A stretch of 16,621 nt of DNA, from NCBI GenBank assembly GCA_945861845.1, contig CAMAWS010000011.1:1-16621 (forward strand). Direction: 5' to 3'. The translations under genes and the position numbers were made by a program. Of the stretch, positions 13,629 through 16,621 are shown piece after piece; position 1 is the first letter of the stretch, and the number at the start of each line of letters is the position of its first letter. The notes under the pieces were generated by a model that worked only from the letters and a program-made list of their open reading frames with translations, was not told the DNA's origin and did no database searches. The DNA is from Candidatus Sulfopaludibacter sp. SbA3. GTDB lineage: Bacteria > Acidobacteriota > Terriglobia > 20CM-2-55-15.

Positions 13629-14303
13629 TCATTTCCTGGCAGGAATAAATTGTTCGAAGGTGGCTTCCTCCGGTTTGCAATCCCACTTCTCAATCTTTCC
13701 GCCGGGCAGGCGCACATAGTTAAAGGTGACCGTAAACGGTTGGATGAAATACACAGGATCGTAATGGGTGACGACGACCTGCATCCTGTTGCCATCCGGA
13801 ATGAAGCGTTCCACGGTGCGCATCTGGCCCGATTGATAGAGTCCCGGGACCCCGAGCGTGTCCATCACTCCCGGGTGCTGACCCGTGGTTTCAACGACGA
13901 GCGTTTCTTCGTCATACTCTCCGGCGGATCTGCCCAAATGCGGATATCGGGTCGCGGCATATGGCGCATTTGCCGACGATAGTCCCTTCTTTAGCGGCAC
14001 CCGCCGGCGCACATCCATGAATTCGTAGTTAATCTCCACACGATCCTGACGCTGCCGGAGCTCAATCGGCGGCGACGGAGTATGCATGATCCGGGTGAAG
14101 CTGGCAGGCTTGCATTGGAAGTCCGGTTCATCCTTGTGGTAATCGTAGGCGGCGCGCAGTTTCTCCGCCGCGGGCGTTAGTTGCAGGTTTCCGATTTCAG
14201 CTCGAAACAGGATCCAGACGCCATCCAGTTCTGCACGCTTGCCGGCGGCATGAGCCTGAACGGAGTTCGCAATCAGCAGGGTGATCACAATCGCGGTCTT
14301 CAT
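13629..14303 (-). CDS. Exported protein of unknown function, DUF6152 partner family (third member)
   Basis: A 224-residue protein with a Sec signal peptide ('TAIVITLLIANSVQAHA'). ATG 14301-14303 is preferred over the GTG directly before it, because GGGGAG is 6 bases before the ATG but only 3 before the GTG. It keeps the family order in diverged form: 'AELDGVW', a Cys-Pro block ('FQCKPASFTRIMHTPSPPIEL'), 'VEINYEFMDVRRRVPL', 'RSAGEYDEETLVVETTGQHP', 'GQMRTVERFIPDGN' and 'YDPVYFIQPFTVTFNY'. It is shorter than the plus-strand members. It lies 14 bases downstream of a DUF6152 gene, repeating the gene pair at 7604-9896. The function is unknown; probably periplasmic. Confidence 0.7.
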   Translation of the reverse strand: MKTAIVITLLIANSVQAHAAGKRAELDGVWILFRAEIGNLQLTPAAEKLRAAYDYHKDEPDFQCKPASFTRIMHTPSPPIELRQRQDRVEINYEFMDVRRRVPLKKGLSSANAPYAATRYPHLGRSAGEYDEETLVVETTGQHPGVMDTLGVPGLYQSGQMRTVERFIPDGNRMQVVVTHYDPVYFIQPFTVTFNYVRLPGGKIEKWDCKPEEATFEQFIPARK

Positions 14304-14317
14304 CACATACTCCCCAT

Positions 14318-14746
14318 TCAGCAGCCTGTCTTTCCTTTCGCGATGCCCTCTCTAAACGCCGCAAAACCGCAATCGCTGATGACCGTTCCGTCAGGCAGGG
14401 TGGCGGTCCTGAAATATCCAAGATCGGGAATCCGGTGACTTGGATTCACATTCACGGTAACTATGTCTCCCACGCGGATTTTAGCGACCGGAACGCTCCG
14501 CCGGACCAGCGCATTCTTGTCCGACCACTCGACATAAAAATTCGTAACGCCGCCCTCCGGCCGGGCAACTTCGAGCGTAATCTGCGAATGTGGATTTCGA
14601 ATGGCAACTCCCTTGACCTTGCCCGTAACATCCACTGTCCTCGTCTGATCAAAGTTGGCGGCTACCGAGTGATGCGCCAGTACTGGCGCGCAAGTCAGCA
14701 ACAGCCAACTGAGGATCATTGCAATGGCCGCGAATTTCCGATACAT
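14318..14746 (-). CDS. DUF6152 family exported protein (second copy)
   Basis: A 142-residue protein. ATG 14744-14746 has a very strong ribosome site (AGGAGGAATTC before it), so the longer frame upstream is rejected. The signal peptide ends 'APVLA' at residue 24, followed by His-25 and His-26, exactly as in the first copy. 'HHSVAANFD' (25-33) and Asn-Pro-His (51-53) also align without gaps. The rest diverges ('EVARPEGGVTNFYVEWSDKN', 'RVGDIVTVNVNPSHRIPDLG'). Two C-terminal Cys residues ('SDCGF', 'KTGC') could form a disulfide and are absent from the first copy. It is probably periplasmic and co-expressed with the partner gene downstream. Confidence 0.8.
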   Translation of the reverse strand: MYRKFAAIAMILSWLLLTCAPVLAHHSVAANFDQTRTVDVTGKVKGVAIRNPHSQITLEVARPEGGVTNFYVEWSDKNALVRRSVPVAKIRVGDIVTVNVNPSHRIPDLGYFRTATLPDGTVISDCGFAAFREGIAKGKTGC

Positions 14747-14780
14747 GAATTCCTCCTGCAGCCTGGAATTGTGAGGGCAC

Positions 14781-14811
14781 AGTATAGTCCCGCGAGTGTG
14801 TTGTGGTCTAA
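14781..14811 (-). promoter_or_regulatory. Candidate promoter for the second DUF6152 gene
   Basis: On the minus strand TATACT (14781-14786) resembles a -10 box, and TTAGAC (14806-14811) lies 19 bases upstream as a partial -35. The distance to the start codon is about 35 bases and leaves room for the strong ribosome site. Spacing is longer than ideal, so this is tentative. Confidence 0.35.
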
Positions 14812-14900
14812 TTCGGCGTATGACCCCGCAGTCTGGATCTTGCACTCCGCTCGACCGATTTCAAGGATTCCGGAATCTCGTGATAAATATCCACGCACGA

Positions 14901-15878
14901 TTATTTCGTACACCGGGCTGCTTTATTGGACGGATCCTCGGCGCGCATTACCCGCTCAGGATGATCGCGATAGACCTCGTGGCAGTTGAAGCACGCGTCG
15001 TTGAGCTGATTGCTGGCATCGCTCACCGTCTCCTGATTCCTGGTCTGAGATGCCTTGTAGACAGCCTTTCCTGCTTCCGCAAGTTCCATGGTGAACTTTA
15101 TCCAATCGGGATCATCTATCGGGACGGGCTTGCCGTTCTCGCACCGGCGTCCAGGCGTCAACATGAGGGGCGCAGACTCGGCCAGTGAGACGGCGGCATA
15201 GTCGATGAACTCCCAGCCGGTATAAATATCGCTGCTCCAAATGACCCAGTTAAAACCGCTCACTCTGTCCGCGCCTTCAGGAACAACTCTCGGGGCGCCG
15301 GGATCCACGGTCTGAGCGGTGAATACGATGTTCGAACTTGGGAAAAGGATGCCCCTCATCACCTGCGTCAGGTTCCCTGCCGGCGGGAACGACGAGATTT
15401 GTCCCGCAGAAAGCGGTGGTTTCGCCGGAGCAGCGTTTCCAGCCGGCCAGGTAATCTGTTTCAGCACGGCCTCGTCCGCGCTGAGTTCGATGCGTCCAGG
15501 TGACAACTTGCCGGTCTGGAGCATGTAGGCCACGATGTCTGCTGTCTGCTGTCCGGTCAGCGTTCCCGGCTCCTTCTGGGGCATTGTGGCTTTGATCTTG
15601 TTGGCGAGTTCCGACAGCGGCTCCTTGCCCCAGTACTGGATGAAATCGTCTCCCGTCAACGGAGGCCCGAGTCCTCCCGCAAGCGATTCACTGTGGCAGG
15701 ACGAGCATCGTTCCATGTAAATCGTCTGGCCGCGCACGGCCTGCTGTTGGGTGTACACACCTTGCGTCACTGTTTGTGACTGCTGGGCGCGAACGGCAAG
15801 CGTTGATGATCCGGCTATGGCGGCAATCAAGGCCACGAATGTCAGGGTCTTTCCGCTTCGTTTGAAAGAAAAACGCAT
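14901..15878 (-). CDS. Diheme c-type cytochrome (N-terminal class I, C-terminal CxxCH helical domain)
   Basis: A 325-residue exported protein. AAAGGAGG lies before ATG 15876-15878, and a signal peptide (about 1-31) follows. The first heme site 'CSSCH' (58-62) is followed by 'GLGPPLTGDDFIQYWG' and a 'TMPQ' Met-99 axial ligand, as in class I/cbb3-type cytochrome c domains. The middle part (about 130-250) has no family I recognise, although its 'FNWVIWSSDIYTGWEFIDYA' and 'LTPGRRCENGKPV' blocks look conserved. The C-terminus has a helix and a second site 'CFNCH' (296-300), placed as in class II (c'-type) cytochromes. It should be a periplasmic electron-transfer protein. It lies just upstream of the second DUF6152 gene on the same strand (154-base gap) and could share its physiology. 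Confidence 0.82.
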   Translation of the reverse strand: MRFSFKRSGKTLTFVALIAAIAGSSTLAVRAQQSQTVTQGVYTQQQAVRGQTIYMERCSSCHSESLAGGLGPPLTGDDFIQYWGKEPLSELANKIKATMPQKEPGTLTGQQTADIVAYMLQTGKLSPGRIELSADEAVLKQITWPAGNAAPAKPPLSAGQISSFPPAGNLTQVMRGILFPSSNIVFTAQTVDPGAPRVVPEGADRVSGFNWVIWSSDIYTGWEFIDYAAVSLAESAPLMLTPGRRCENGKPVPIDDPDWIKFTMELAEAGKAVYKASQTRNQETVSDASNQLNDACFNCHEVYRDHPERVMRAEDPSNKAARCTK

Positions 15879-16048
15879 CGTTCATCCTCCTTTGGGAATG
15901 TCGGTCGAATGATACCGGATAAGCACTACAAGTTGGAGTCCTCGTGATTGCGCTCGCCGCCTGCCGCGTCTTTGACCGGATTGCCCGCGACAAGGGAATG
16001 ATCGACGCGCAGGGCAACTTCTGTTGTGGATTTCTGACGGCCCGGCCA

Positions 16049-16054
16049 TAGAAT
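16049..16054 (+). promoter_or_regulatory. -10-like element directly before the TPR gene
   Basis: TAGAAT ends 7 bases before the ATG at 16061, the usual distance from a -10 box to the transcription start. No Shine-Dalgarno is present in between, so a leaderless mRNA is possible. TTGTGG lies 19 bases upstream as a weak -35. Confidence 0.3.
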
Positions 16055-16060
16055 ACCGCA

Positions 16061-16621
16061 ATGCTGCATTCGATTTGGAGCCTCGCGCTGGTCCTTTTAA
16101 TGGGCCAGATGCAGCCTGCAGATTCCGCTTTGACTGCGTATGCCGACCGCCTGGTGCGCGCCTCTAATCCTGCCGAAGAACAGGCCATCCTCGCTGAAAA
16201 GGATGCTCCGCTTTCCGTGGGACTCAGTGAACTCATGGCCAAACGTGGCGACGAGCAGCAACAGCGGCTGCGGAATCTGCCCGAGGCGCTGCGCTTCTAT
16301 CAACTGGCCGTGACCATCGCCGAATGGGTTGGGAACAAGCGCGCCAGGTCCAGGGCCATGTTCGGGATGGGCATCGTGTACAGCGGCGATGGCCGGTTCG
16401 ACCGGGCCCTCGAAAGCATGCAGCAAACCGCCAGATTCGCGGAATCGCAGAACGACACCAAGGCACTGGCCAGCGCGTACAACAGCATGGCCATTTACGT
16501 TGCGAGCGGAAAGCACGAACTCGCGCTCCAGTTCCTCGACCGCAGCATGAAACTGAATCAGGGACGCGATCGCCGGATGCACGCAGACGCGCTGATCAAC
16601 TATGGAGCCGTCCTGATGGCG
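16061..16621 (+). CDS. TPR-repeat protein, N-terminal part (cut by window edge)
   Basis: The frame is open from ATG 16061 to the end of the window (187 codons). A short hydrophobic N-terminus ('SIWSLALVLLMGQ') may be a signal peptide. Helical repeats follow: 'LPEALRFYQLAVTIAEWVGN', 'ARSRAMFGMGIVYSGDGRFDRALESM', 'ALASAYNSMAIYVASGKHELALQFLDRSM' and 'ADALINYGAVLM'. These match tetratricopeptide repeats of about 34-40 residues. In related bacteria, proteins that begin like this often end in a CHAT protease or another signalling domain, but the end is outside the window, so the role stays open. It is divergent from the cytochrome gene. Confidence 0.72.
   Translation, partial: MLHSIWSLALVLLMGQMQPADSALTAYADRLVRASNPAEEQAILAEKDAPLSVGLSELMAKRGDEQQQRLRNLPEALRFYQLAVTIAEWVGNKRARSRAMFGMGIVYSGDGRFDRALESMQQTARFAESQNDTKALASAYNSMAIYVASGKHELALQFLDRSMKLNQGRDRRMHADALINYGAVLMA

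Noticed and set aside
15944..16049. Short plus-strand frame starting GTG, ending TAG, between the cytochrome and TPR genes
   Set aside because: About 35 codons, no clear ribosome site and no recognised family; a remnant cannot be excluded but cannot be supported.

Overview
The window reads as a soil-type, moderately GC-rich Gram-negative chromosome. An MCE/Mla lipid-transport operon with an outer-membrane-type lipoprotein, several Sec-exported proteins and a periplasmic c-type cytochrome all require a cell with a periplasm. The DUF6152 proteins with their WEGDTLVV-type partner proteins are a recurring arrangement that I associate with Acidobacteriota (Bryobacterales/Solibacter-like genomes). 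That taxonomic placement is inference, not proof.

Region 1 (about 1-7260) is an accessory island rich in toxin-antitoxin and defence-type genes and in gene fragments. It starts with the 3' end of a HipA-family kinase toxin. Next come an intact AbiEi antitoxin and an AbiEii toxin that has lost its N-terminal nucleotidyltransferase half. A beta-propeller lipoprotein on the minus strand follows. Then comes a complete second AbiE pair on the minus strand (AbiEi, then AbiEii with a C-terminal WYL-like domain), with nested inverted repeats at its promoter. A class II Fic enzyme with a C-terminal winged helix follows, with iteron-like repeats in its promoter. The last gene is a solitary Mrr-N-type winged-helix ORF with no ATG start. 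Between these genes lie decayed remnants that only show on translation: an ABC-exporter N-terminus (2928-3052), an FRG-domain C-terminal half with a frameshift (5158-5371) and the helix-hairpin-helix part of a 5'-3' exonuclease (about 6765-6900).

Region 2 (7260-9896) is a promoter region with a (GCAAAA)n tract and a leader hairpin. It is followed by a three-gene run on the plus strand: a DUF6152 exported protein and two related exported proteins of unknown function.

Region 3 (9951-13581) is a compact plus-strand MCE transport operon with overlapping genes: STAS protein (MlaB-like), MlaE permease, MlaF ATPase, MlaD/MCE substrate-binding protein with tandem 19-residue repeats, and a PqiC-like auxiliary lipoprotein. 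No MlaC or MlaA is encoded here, so the complex looks like the type in which an elongated MCE protein and a lipoprotein bridge the periplasm.

Region 4 (13629-15878) is on the minus strand: a diheme cytochrome c, then a second DUF6152 gene with its partner. DUF6152 cassettes therefore lie on both sides of the MCE operon. Both DUF6152 proteins have a predicted signal-peptidase site directly before His-His and an Asn-Pro-His at the same positions, which suggests an N-terminal histidine metal site. The window ends inside a TPR-repeat protein (16061 onward) whose promoter spacing suggests a leaderless mRNA.
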